Source of the DNA: Actinoplanes nipponensis
Lineage (GTDB): Bacteria; Actinomycetota; Actinomycetes; Mycobacteriales; Micromonosporaceae
DNA length: 64,000 bases
Assembly (NCBI RefSeq): GCF_016862275.1
Contig: NZ_BOMQ01000046.1
Coordinates: forward strand, 1 to 64,000
Direction: 5' to 3'
Of this stretch, positions 40,377 to 48,542 are shown piece after piece; the stretch's first letter is position 1, and the number at the start of each line of letters is the position of its first letter. A model generated the notes under the pieces. It was not told the origin of the DNA and did not search any database. It was given only the letters and a program-made list of their open reading frames with translations. Made by a program: the position numbers and the translations under genes.

Positions 40377-40751
40377 GAAACGGTCGGTAACCGTCTTGCC
40401 GCCACGGCCGGCCCCCGGAAGGGCGACCCTCGGTCGGGTCATCGACGGTCACGCACGGCACTACGCGTGACGTAACGACGAGGTTCAGGTTCTGGTTGCG
40501 CTGCGGATGGTCATTTCCACCGACCCGTTCGGACGGCCCCGGACGAGTCAACGTTTGTGCGACTCCGGCTGGTCACCTGACGATCACCAGAGCGTCATGG
40601 CGGGGACCGGCCACAGTCGACCGGAGAGGAGATCCCCGGGGAGGGGCTGGTGATACCTCTTGCCTGAAATGGTTCCGGCGGGTGGGTCGGATTGGTGGGT
40701 TGGCGGGTGGGTTGCTAGTTGGGTGGCGGCCTTGATCGGCTCGGGTTGGGC

Positions 40752-41080
40752 TCGGTCGCGGCTCAGCCCGGGTCGGTCGCGGCCCAGTCGCGGCCTGGCC
40801 CGGCCCGGTCGCGGCTCCGTCGCGGCCGACCCGGCCCGGGCTCGGTCGCGGCGCGGACCGGTCGCGGCGCGGACCGGTCGCGGCCCGGCAGAGTCGCGGC
40901 CCGACCCAGGCCGCAGCCCCACCCGTCGCGGCCGGACCCAGTCGCGGCGCGGACCGTGCCGCCGGGACCCAGACTCGGCCGAGCCAGTCACAGCCTGAAC
41001 CGGTTCCAGCCTGGGACCAGACTCGGCTCGGGCACGGCCTGGAGCAGTCGCGGTCTGGAGCAGTCGCGGCCCCAACCCAG
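40752..41080. repeat. GTCGCGGC octamer minisatellite in a gene-free region
   Basis: The octamer GTCGCGGC(C/G/T) recurs about 12 times between 40752 and 41080 at irregular 9-40 bp spacing, embedded in GGCCCGG/CGGACC sequence. The wider stretch 40377-41471 (1.1 kb) holds no credible gene: all frames are either interrupted or of shadow composition. The part before 40750 is GGGTGGGT-rich; the part after 41090 shows no repeats and looks like decayed sequence. Confidence 0.75.
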
Positions 41081-41471
41081 ATGCAGCCGAAGCTGGTCAC
41101 CGCCAAAGCGGGCCGCGGCCGGGCCGGTCGGTTCGGTCGACGGCTGGTCTGTCTGTCTCAGGCCCGGCGCGTCCGTCGCTGACTGCTCCGCCTCGTCGGT
41201 GGAGGGCTGCTCGACCCGAAGACCGGCGTGCGGCCACTGCTGACCGATGACATCCTCCGGCCGGCCAACTCTCCCGGCTGTGGGTCACACGGACTCGATG
41301 GGCTCGGCCGGCGTGCAACCATCCGAGCACGACCGCTCCCTGTCAGGCCGCCGGACATCTGGCCAACCCGTCAGATCTTGGCGCGCCCGGACCAGCATCG
41401 CGGACAGCGCCGCGTTGGCCAGGTCTGCCGGGCGGGCCTCGACGTAGCGCGGTCAGGCCCCTCCGGGCGTG

Positions 41472-41687
41472 TCAGCAGCCGCAGGCACCGCCGCAACAGC
41501 CTCCGCCCCCTCCAGAGGGAGGTGACGGCGTGGCTCCTCCCCGGCCCGTGACAGCGACTGTGGACAGGAGCTTGACCGTGTCGGCGTGCTCCTGGGGACA
41601 CGGCGCCGGTGCGGCGGACTCGGCCATCGGCCGGTTCAGCTCGAAGGTGTCGCCGCAGGCGCGGCAGCGATAGTCATAGCGCGGCAT
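41472..41687 (-). CDS. FmdB-family zinc-ribbon protein
   Basis: A 71-residue protein: MPRYDYRCRACGDTFELNRP followed by a second Cys region (APCPQEHADTVKLLSTV) and a Gly/Ser/Cys-rich end (GGGGGCCGGACGC). The N-terminal half is the FmdB/CxxC_CxxC regulatory zinc ribbon; the family is often called a putative regulator, with no defined target. The Cys-rich tail (GGCCGGACGC) is seen in many members. ATG 41687 is 6 nt after TACCCT. Divergent from the transglycosylase gene. Confidence 0.87.
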   Translation of the reverse strand: MPRYDYRCRACGDTFELNRPMAESAAPAPCPQEHADTVKLLSTVAVTGRGGATPSPPSGGGGGCCGGACGC

Positions 41688-41693
41688 CCTCAC

Positions 41694-41699
41694 AGGGTA
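41694..41699 (-). promoter_or_regulatory. -10 hexamer of the FmdB gene
   Basis: TACCCT on the minus strand, 6 nt before ATG 41687. Confidence 0.6.
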
Positions 41700-41793
41700 T
41701 GGCGCGGGCGGGTCGGTTCGCCGCCCTGGTCGGCCAGGCTGTGGACAACGATTCGGGCGAGATCGGAGGACCCCCGCGCTCGCCGTCGCCCGG

Positions 41794-41799
41794 TAGTGT
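41794..41799 (+). promoter_or_regulatory. -10 hexamer of the transglycosylase gene
   Basis: TAGTGT, 7 nt before GTG 41807; it favours this start over the in-frame ATG 41699, which would leave only 11 bp to the divergent FmdB gene. Confidence 0.55.
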
Positions 41800-41806
41800 C
41801 TTTCGG

Positions 41807-43663
41807 GTGGCGGACGGGCACGAGACATCTCCGGAGCGGCGCGGGCGGCGGTCCCCGGCGCCGCATACCGATGGGCCCCTCGGCAGCTCGGGAGCGGCGC
41901 CCGAGGAGTCGCTACCGGCGGTCGGGGCGGCCGACAGCACGACCGGCGGTCCGACCGGTGGAGCCGGCGGTCTGGCCGGCGCGGCCAGTGCAGCTGACGG
42001 TTCGCCAGGTGTGGCCGATGGCCCAATCGATGCGGTCGGCGGCCTGACCCGCGGTTCAACCAGCACGACCGGCGGGGCCAGCACGACCGGCGGGGTCAGC
42101 GCGACCGGTGGGACCAGCACGACCGGGGGCCCAATAGGCACGGCCGGGGATGCGGGCACGGCCAGCGGCTCGGCTCGGCCGGCCGAGGCAAGCTCTCGGC
42201 CCGAGACGGATGTCGAGCCGGAGGGAAAGGTTGGTGCCGGCAAGCCGGCTGATCCCTCCGCGGGCAGGTCAGGCGAGTCGGACAACACGAGCGGACGCGA
42301 GGCGACAGCGACCGGCGAAGAAACCGGGCACGCCGTCGCGACCCCCGAACCGGCGGACAAGGACAGCGACAAGGACAAGAGCAAGAACGAGGACAAAGGG
42401 CAATACCGGCCCTACACCTCGGATATGACCCCCGCCGCCGACAAGCAGTTCCCGGGCGGTGACGAGTCGAACAAATCCGAAGCGTCCGACCAGACGGCTA
42501 AATCCGACAAATTAGACGCGGACAAGAACAAGGCCGAGAAACAAGCAGCTGCCGCGGCCAAAGCCAGCCCCAGCAACAAAGATCAGCCCGCAAGCACGAG
42601 CAACTCCGACAAAAAGCGCGGAACCACGGACAAGGCCGCCGCGGAGAACACCAGCGACGACCCAGGCAAAGCTCAGACCAAGGGAAAAACCGAACCCACC
42701 CCACCCACAGCAGCCGCACTGGCCGCCGCCTCCCAGGGCCGAGCGACCCGAGTCCTCCGCCGCGCCAACCCCGTCCGGGTCGCCCGGAGCACCGCCCGCA
42801 CCACCTCCGCCTGGGCCAAACGCCCCAGCGGCCGCCTCATCCTCCCCGCCCTCATCGCCGTCCTGCTGCTCGGCGCCGCCGGGACGGCCGGTGCTTACCT
42901 CGTACCGCAGGCTTTGCAGTCCGTGCCGTCGCCCAGCGCGACTCCCGGCTTCGGCCAGGATGCCGGTCTGCCGTCGGGACCGCCGTCCAGTTTCGGCGGG
43001 CTGCCGCCGGCTCCCGGCGCCTCCGCCCCGGTCGTCGGTGGCACGTTGCCCGGCGCTCCGCCCGCGGTCGGCGGTGCGCGGCCGGCCGATGTGCTGGCTT
43101 CGTGGGCGCAGCAGACCGGGACCCGGGCCGGGATCCCGGTCGTGGCCGTGCAGGCTTACGGGTACGCCGAGCTGGTCGTCGGGCGCACCACCCCGAGTTG
43201 CCATCTGTCCTGGACCACCATCGCGGCCATCGCCAAGGTGGAGTCGGCGCACGGCAGCGCCAACGGCGCGGTGCTCAATGTCGACGGGTCCGTCGCGCCG
43301 CCCATCTTCGGGCTGGCGCTGGACGGCAAGGGCGGGCGCCAGGAGGTGCGGGACACCGATCGGGGCGCGCTCGACGGTGATCCGCAGTTCGATCGGGCCA
43401 TGGGACCGCTGCAGTTCATCCCGCAGACGTGGGCCGCGGTGTCCGCCGGCAATGGTGTCGATGCCGACAACAATGGAGTTTCGGATCCGCACGACATCGA
43501 CGACGCGTCACTGGCCGCGGCCAAGTACCTGTGTCAGGGCGGGCGCGACCTGGCCAAGCCGGATGCCTGGTGGGACGCCATTTTGTCGTACAACGCGCTG
43601 CGTCCGTACGCGCAGAAGGTGTTCGACGCGGCCAACGATTACGGGCAGCGCAGCCGGGTCTGA
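41807..43663 (+). CDS. membrane-anchored lytic transglycosylase with long disordered arm
   Basis: A 618-residue protein. Residues 1-130 are low complexity with repeated STTGG-type blocks; 130-300 are Lys/Asp/Ser-rich and strongly charged; a membrane helix follows (RLILPALIAVLLLGAAGTAGAYL, about 343-365). The extracellular C-terminal 180 residues form an MltB-like SLT domain: TIAAIAKVESAHGSANG with catalytic Glu, MGPLQFIPQTWAAVSAG and ILSYNALRPYAQKVF. It should cleave peptidoglycan to anhydromuropeptides. The charged stretch uses AT-richer codons than its neighbours and contains a TTA codon at 42512-42514. Divergent from the FmdB gene. Confidence 0.85.
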   Translation: MADGHETSPERRGRRSPAPHTDGPLGSSGAAPEESLPAVGAADSTTGGPTGGAGGLAGAASAADGSPGVADGPIDAVGGLTRGSTSTTGGASTTGGVSATGGTSTTGGPIGTAGDAGTASGSARPAEASSRPETDVEPEGKVGAGKPADPSAGRSGESDNTSGREATATGEETGHAVATPEPADKDSDKDKSKNEDKGQYRPYTSDMTPAADKQFPGGDESNKSEASDQTAKSDKLDADKNKAEKQAAAAAKASPSNKDQPASTSNSDKKRGTTDKAAAENTSDDPGKAQTKGKTEPTPPTAAALAAASQGRATRVLRRANPVRVARSTARTTSAWAKRPSGRLILPALIAVLLLGAAGTAGAYLVPQALQSVPSPSATPGFGQDAGLPSGPPSSFGGLPPAPGASAPVVGGTLPGAPPAVGGARPADVLASWAQQTGTRAGIPVVAVQAYGYAELVVGRTTPSCHLSWTTIAAIAKVESAHGSANGAVLNVDGSVAPPIFGLALDGKGGRQEVRDTDRGALDGDPQFDRAMGPLQFIPQTWAAVSAGNGVDADNNGVSDPHDIDDASLAAAKYLCQGGRDLAKPDAWWDAILSYNALRPYAQKVFDAANDYGQRSRV

Positions 43664-43744
43664 TTGTCAACTCACAGTGACGGGCCGCGTACATTTGCCC
43701 ACCCGGCACTTCCCTGAAGGTCCATGTACCGGCAAGCTGTACGG

Positions 43745-44767
43745 GTGAGGGTGCGTGAGTGGGATCCCCGAACCGCGTCGGCGGGGGAGATCCGGTCGCT
43801 CGTGGAGACGTACAACGCGGTGCTGGCCGCGGATCTCCCCGACGATCCACCGTGGCAGGACGTCCAGGTCGTCGACTATCTGGCCGAGACCATGCCGGGT
43901 GAGCGCCGGATGAGCTGGGTGGCCGAGGACGACCGGCTCGCCGAGGGCGAGAGCACCATCTACGGCCACGTCAGCGTCCTGTTGCTGGGCGACATCGGCG
44001 TGCTGGAGGTGCTGGTCCATCCGGCCCTGCGTCGGCGGGGGCTCGGCCAGCAGCTCGTCGCGGTGGCCGCGCGCCGCGCCTATCTCGAGGGCTTCTCCTC
44101 CATCGGGGTCGAGGCGATCGGGGACACCCCGGCCATCGCGTTCTACGAGGCGCTGGGCTTCGAACAGGAGTATGTGGAGACCCGCAGCGTCCTCACGCTG
44201 TCCAGCGTGGACTGGAGCGCGCTGAAGGTGATGGCCAACGGCATCAGCCCGGGCTACCGCGTCGAGTACCACCCCGGCGGGCCGCCCGCCGCCCTGCTGG
44301 AGGCGTACGCGCAGGCCAAGCTGGAGGGCCAGGAGGGCGACGACAACGACCTGGACCTGCGGCCGAGCTCGTCCGATCCGCAGCGGCTGCGCGACAGCCT
44401 CGACACGCTGCACCGCCGGGGCCTGAAGCCGTACATCGTGCTGGCCATCCACGAGGCCTCCGGCGCGGTGGCCGGGCTGACCGAGGTGGTCGTGCCCGCG
44501 CAGCACCCGGAACGCGCCGACCAGTACGACACGATCGTGGTCCGGGAGCACCGCGGCTACGGCATCGAGCGGGCCATCAAGGCGCGGATGCTGTTCGAGC
44601 TGCGCGCCGCCGAGCCGGGCCTGCGCGAGGTGCAGACCTGGAACGCCCAGCACAACGAGTCGATGCTGAAGGTCAACGCCGAGCTGGGCTTCCAGTCCGA
44701 CCGGGACTGGTACGAGTACGGCGTGGACGTGGCCCAGCTGGTCCAGCGGCTCGAGCCCACCGACTGA
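43745..44767 (+). CDS. tandem GNAT N-acetyltransferase
   Basis: A 340-residue protein with two GNAT folds. The first (about 10-160) has the acetyl-CoA loop VHPALRRRGLGQQLVAVAARRA and FYEALGFEQEY; the second (170-340) has the degenerate loop VREHRGYGIERAIKARML and NAELGFQSDRDWYEYG. The substrate is unknown; double GNATs such as MshD occur in actinobacteria, but this is not clearly MshD. GTG 43745 is preferred from family length; ATG 43724 is in frame. The nuclease gene follows after 13 bp, so the two may be co-transcribed. Confidence 0.82.
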   Translation: MRVREWDPRTASAGEIRSLVETYNAVLAADLPDDPPWQDVQVVDYLAETMPGERRMSWVAEDDRLAEGESTIYGHVSVLLLGDIGVLEVLVHPALRRRGLGQQLVAVAARRAYLEGFSSIGVEAIGDTPAIAFYEALGFEQEYVETRSVLTLSSVDWSALKVMANGISPGYRVEYHPGGPPAALLEAYAQAKLEGQEGDDNDLDLRPSSSDPQRLRDSLDTLHRRGLKPYIVLAIHEASGAVAGLTEVVVPAQHPERADQYDTIVVREHRGYGIERAIKARMLFELRAAEPGLREVQTWNAQHNESMLKVNAELGFQSDRDWYEYGVDVAQLVQRLEPTD

Positions 44768-44780
44768 GCTGGGAGGCTCC

Positions 44781-47201
44781 GTGCTGCGTCGCCGCGTCCT
44801 GCCGCTGTTCACCGCCGCGCTGCTGACCGGCGTGCTGCTGCCCGGCGTCGCCCGGGCCGCCGACGAGCCGCTGACCGTCGGGGCCGTGCAGGGGCCCACC
44901 ACCGACACCGAGAATCCGCGCACCGACCGGTCGCCGCTGGCCAACCCGTCGGGCAACGGCACCAGCAGCGTGCTGTACGACGTACGCGGGGTCGTCGCCC
45001 AGCGCACGCTGGCCCGCACCGCCGCGGGCGCCGCCCAGCACGGCTTCTTCCTGCAGAGCCGCCGCGGCGCCGACGACGGCGACCCGGCCAGCTCCGACGG
45101 CGTCTTCGTCTTCATGGGCGGCTTCACCACGCTGATCGGCGGCTACGAGCCGGTCGTCGGTGACGAGATCGTGGTGCGGGCGCGGGTGTCGGAGTACTTC
45201 TCCATGACCCAGCTCTCCGGAGCCTCGCTGGTCAGCAAGCTGGCGTCGGGCGTGCCGGCCGCCGACCTCCAGGTCGACGACGCGGTCCCGCCGGGGAGCC
45301 TGGCCGCCGCCGACCGCTTCTGGGAGCGGCACGAGGGCATGCAGCTGCGGGTCCGCGACGGGGCCGGGGTCGTCGCCGGGCGCAACGTGTTCGCCGGCAC
45401 CGCCGACTCGGAGATCTGGGTCATCGACCGGGACGATCCCCTGCTGGGGCGGTCAGACCCGTACGCACGGCGGGTCTTCCGCGACGCGCATCCGCTGGAC
45501 AACCTGCCCGGACTCGTCGACGACGGCAACGGCGACCGCATCCTGCTGGGCACGACCGGGGTGAAGGCGACCGCGGGCGACAGCGGCGCGCTGCTGCCGC
45601 CGGCCAGGACCTTCGACGTGCTGTCGGGCGACGCGGTCGGCGGCCTCACCTATTCCTTCAACAAGTACGGCATCCAGCCGGCCGCCGTCGCGTTCACGTC
45701 CGGCGCGGACCCGTCCCGGAACCATCCGCCCCAGCCGGCCGCGCGCCGCAGCGAGTTCGCCGTGTCGACGTACAACGTGGAGAACCTGTACGACTTCCGC
45801 GACGACCCGTTCGACGGCTGCGACTTCACCGGCAACGCCGGCTGCCCCGGGGTGAGCCCGCCGTTCGACTACGTGCCGGCCAGCGAGGCGGCGTACCGGG
45901 AGAAGCTGGCCGACCTGGCCGGCCAGATCGTCACCGACCTGCACTCCCCCGACCTGATCCTCGCCCAGGAGGCCGAGGACCAGGACCTGTGCGCGGTCGC
46001 CGGGGACGCGCTGGTCTGCGGGGACGTCAACGACGCGGACGGGCAGCCGGACACGTTGCAGGAGCTGGCGCTGACGATCAAGGGCAACGGCGGCCCGGCG
46101 TACGCGGCGGCGTACGACCGCACCGGCGCCGACGCCCGCGGGATCACGGCGGCGCTGCTCTACCGCACCGACCGCCTCTCCCTGGCCACCGTGACGGCGG
46201 CCGACCCGGTGCTGGGCTCGGCGCCGCAGGTGAGCTACCGGGGCGAGCCGCTGGCGAGCAACGCGGACGTGTCCAACCCCAAGGCGCTGAACGCGGTGCT
46301 GCCGGCCGACGTGGACAGGTCGACCGGCGTGGACGGCCCGAACGTCTACACCCGGGCCCCGCAGGTGGCGCTCTTCGACGTCGCGGCGGCCCCGGGCGAC
46401 GCGGAGCATCTCCAGCTGTGGGCGGTCAGCAACCACTTCTCGTCCGGGCCGGACAGCCGCGTCGGGCAGCGCACCGAACAGGCCGCCTACGGCGCGGCGA
46501 TCACCTCGGCGATCGAGCGGACTCACGCGCCCGCGCGGATCGCGTACGGCGGCGACCTGAACGTGTTCCCGCGCCCGGACGACCCGGTGCCGGCCGACCC
46601 GGGCGACCAGCTCGGCCCGCTGTACGACGCCGGCCTGCACAACCTGTGGGACGACCTGGTGGCCGACGCGCCGGCCTCGGCGTACTCGTACGTCTTCGAC
46701 GGCTCGGCCCAGACGCTGGACAACCTCTTCGTCAACGACGCCCTGTACGGCGACCTGATCGAGATGCGGGCGGCGCACGTCAACGCCGACTGGGCCGCGG
46801 CCGACGAGGGCAACGGCACGAAGGGCGCCAGCGACCACGATCCGCAGGTGGCCCGCTTCCAGTCCCGGGCCGCCCTGTCGGTGGCGGACGCGACCGTCGT
46901 CGAGGGCGACCGCGGCACGACGTCGCTGGTGTTCCCGGTGACGCTGACGCGCCCGTTGAGCCGGCCGCTGACGGTGTGCGCGGGCAGCGTGCCGGGGTCG
47001 GCGCGGGCCGGGAGCGACTTCGAGCCGTACCTGGGCTGCGAGGTCGTGCCGGCGGGCGCGACCGGCCTCACCTTCGCGGTGCGGGTCCGGGGCGACACGC
47101 GCGCCGAGCCGGACGAGCGGCTGACGCTGGTGGTCGCCGGCCTGGCCGCCGTCCGCCTGGCCGACGCCCGCGCCACCGGCACGATCATCGACGACGACTG
47201 A
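44781..47201 (+). CDS. secreted ExeM/NucH-like nuclease with Calx-beta tail
   Basis: An 806-residue secreted protein. Signal peptide MLRRRVLPLFTAALLTGVLL to about ARA-27; residues 30-200 form an OB-like lead domain typical of ExeM/NucH nucleases; the endonuclease/exonuclease/phosphatase domain is at about 330-700 with STYNVENLYD, LILAQEAED, GGDLNVFPRP and ASDHDPQVA (catalytic Glu, Asp, His). The last 110 residues (SVADATVVEGDRGTTSLVF onward) resemble a Calx-beta domain that binds Ca2+. It should degrade extracellular DNA or RNA. GGGAGG precedes GTG 44781 by 4 nt. Confidence 0.9.
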   Translation: MLRRRVLPLFTAALLTGVLLPGVARAADEPLTVGAVQGPTTDTENPRTDRSPLANPSGNGTSSVLYDVRGVVAQRTLARTAAGAAQHGFFLQSRRGADDGDPASSDGVFVFMGGFTTLIGGYEPVVGDEIVVRARVSEYFSMTQLSGASLVSKLASGVPAADLQVDDAVPPGSLAAADRFWERHEGMQLRVRDGAGVVAGRNVFAGTADSEIWVIDRDDPLLGRSDPYARRVFRDAHPLDNLPGLVDDGNGDRILLGTTGVKATAGDSGALLPPARTFDVLSGDAVGGLTYSFNKYGIQPAAVAFTSGADPSRNHPPQPAARRSEFAVSTYNVENLYDFRDDPFDGCDFTGNAGCPGVSPPFDYVPASEAAYREKLADLAGQIVTDLHSPDLILAQEAEDQDLCAVAGDALVCGDVNDADGQPDTLQELALTIKGNGGPAYAAAYDRTGADARGITAALLYRTDRLSLATVTAADPVLGSAPQVSYRGEPLASNADVSNPKALNAVLPADVDRSTGVDGPNVYTRAPQVALFDVAAAPGDAEHLQLWAVSNHFSSGPDSRVGQRTEQAAYGAAITSAIERTHAPARIAYGGDLNVFPRPDDPVPADPGDQLGPLYDAGLHNLWDDLVADAPASAYSYVFDGSAQTLDNLFVNDALYGDLIEMRAAHVNADWAAADEGNGTKGASDHDPQVARFQSRAALSVADATVVEGDRGTTSLVFPVTLTRPLSRPLTVCAGSVPGSARAGSDFEPYLGCEVVPAGATGLTFAVRVRGDTRAEPDERLTLVVAGLAAVRLADARATGTIIDDD

Positions 47202-47213
47202 GCTTCCGGACCG

Positions 47214-48203
47214 TCAGTAGCGCTCGCGGAGCAGCTGGGCGGCCTCGGTCGCCCAGTAGGTCAGCATGATCTGGGCGCCGGCCCGCTTGATTGACGTCAG
47301 CGTCTCGAGCATGACGCCCTGCCGGTCGATCCAGCCCTTCTCCGCGGCGGCCTCGACCATCGCGTACTCGCCGGAGACCTGGTACGCGGCCACGGGCACG
47401 TCGACCCGTTCCCGCACGGCGGCGATCACGTCGAGGTACGGCAGCGCCGGCTTCACCATGACCATGTCCGCGCCCTCGGCGACGTCCAGCTCGACCTCGC
47501 GCAGCGCCTCGCGGACGTTGGCCGGGCTCTGCTGGTATGTGCGCCGGTCCCCCTGGAGGCTGGACTCGACGGCCTCGCGGAACGGGCCGTAGAAGGCGCC
47601 CGCGTACTTCACCGAATACGCCAGCGTCGAGACGTTCTGGTGCCCGGCCGCGTCCAGCGCCCGGCGGACCACGCCGACCTGGCCGTCCATCATGCCGGAG
47701 GGGCCGACGACGTGCGCCCCGGCCTCGGCCATGGCGACGCCCATCCGGCCGTAGAGCTCCAGGGTGGCGTCGTTGTCGACGGTGCCGTCGGGGGCGAGGA
47801 CGCCGCAGTGCCCGTGCGTGGTGAACTCGTCCAGGCACAGGTCGCCCATGATCACGGTGGCCTCGCCGACCTCGGCGACCAGGTCGCGGAGGCCGACGTT
47901 GAGGATGCCCTCGGGGTCGAGCCCGGACGAGCCGGTCGCGTCCTTGTGGGCGGTGTCCGGCACGCCGAACAGCATCAGGCCGCCGACCCCGGCCGAGACG
48001 GCCTCGTGGGCGGCCTTGCGCAGCGACTCGCGGGAGTGCTGCAGCACGCCGGGCAGGGAGCCGATCGCCCGCGGCTCGGTCAGGCCCTGCTTGAGGAACA
48101 GCGGCAGGATTAGGTCGGCCGGTGCGACCCGGGTCTCGTCGACCAGGCGCCGCAGGGCGGCGGTGCGGCGCAGCCGCCGTGGACGCACGTCGGGGAACGA
48201 CAC
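47214..48203 (-). CDS. hemB: porphobilinogen synthase (delta-aminolevulinate dehydratase)
   Basis: A 329-residue TIM-barrel enzyme that joins two aminolevulinates into porphobilinogen. The two Schiff-base lysines lie in YSVKYAGAFYGPFREA and MVMVKPALPYLD. The metal loop reads DLCLDEFTTHGHCG: two of the three zinc cysteines are kept and the middle one is Asp, the actinobacterial mixed form, so metal need (Zn or Mg) is not obvious. GTG 48203 has GAGGGAGAG seven bases upstream. It is the last gene of the hem cluster, separated from hemD by a 33-bp tandem repeat. Confidence 0.94.
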   Translation of the reverse strand: MSFPDVRPRRLRRTAALRRLVDETRVAPADLILPLFLKQGLTEPRAIGSLPGVLQHSRESLRKAAHEAVSAGVGGLMLFGVPDTAHKDATGSSGLDPEGILNVGLRDLVAEVGEATVIMGDLCLDEFTTHGHCGVLAPDGTVDNDATLELYGRMGVAMAEAGAHVVGPSGMMDGQVGVVRRALDAAGHQNVSTLAYSVKYAGAFYGPFREAVESSLQGDRRTYQQSPANVREALREVELDVAEGADMVMVKPALPYLDVIAAVRERVDVPVAAYQVSGEYAMVEAAAEKGWIDRQGVMLETLTSIKRAGAQIMLTYWATEAAQLLRERY

Positions 48204-48285
48204 GCTCTCTCCCTCAGCCAGGCCGGCCACGGGAGCCGGCGGACCCGGACCGGTCGAGCGATCGGCCCGGCCGGGCCGGCTCCGG

Positions 48286-48460
48286 GCCGGTCCGGCGGTG
48301 CAAAGGGGCCGGCAGTGAGCCGGTCCGGCGGGGCAAAGGGGCCGGCAGTGAGCCGGTCCAGCGGGGCAAACGGGCCGGCAGTGAGCCGGTCCGGCGGGGC
48401 AAACGGGCCGGCAGTGAGCCGGTCCGGCGGGGCAAAGGGGCCGGCGCTGGGCCGGTCCGG
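48286..48460. repeat. 33-bp tandem repeat between hemB and hemD
   Basis: Units start at 48286, 48319, 48352, 48385, 48418 and 48451 (partial). Each contains the palindrome GCCGGTCCGGC and a GGGGCAAA(G/C)GG block; the fourth base after GCCGGTCC varies once (A for G). The hemB-hemD gap (48204-48542) otherwise holds no gene. The plus strand of the array is an open frame with an 11-residue SRSGGAKGPAV-type repeat, which I treat as chance. Confidence 0.9.
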
Positions 48461-48542
48461 TGACCGCTGCGGCGCGGCCGGCGCGGGGCCGGCCGAGCCG
48501 ATTCTGGCGGACCGGCCCCCGGCGGGGCCAGTCCGCAGACGA

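Noticed and set aside
37625..40390. 921-residue plus-strand frame opposite the cyclase/STAND gene
   Set aside because: Antisense shadow: extreme Arg/Gly/Pro/His content and no recognisable domain, while the minus-strand frame has clear cyclase and P-loop motifs.
41090..41471. Possible degraded gene upstream of fmdB
   Set aside because: No frame shows a family motif or consistent third-position bias, so it is not listed as a pseudogene.
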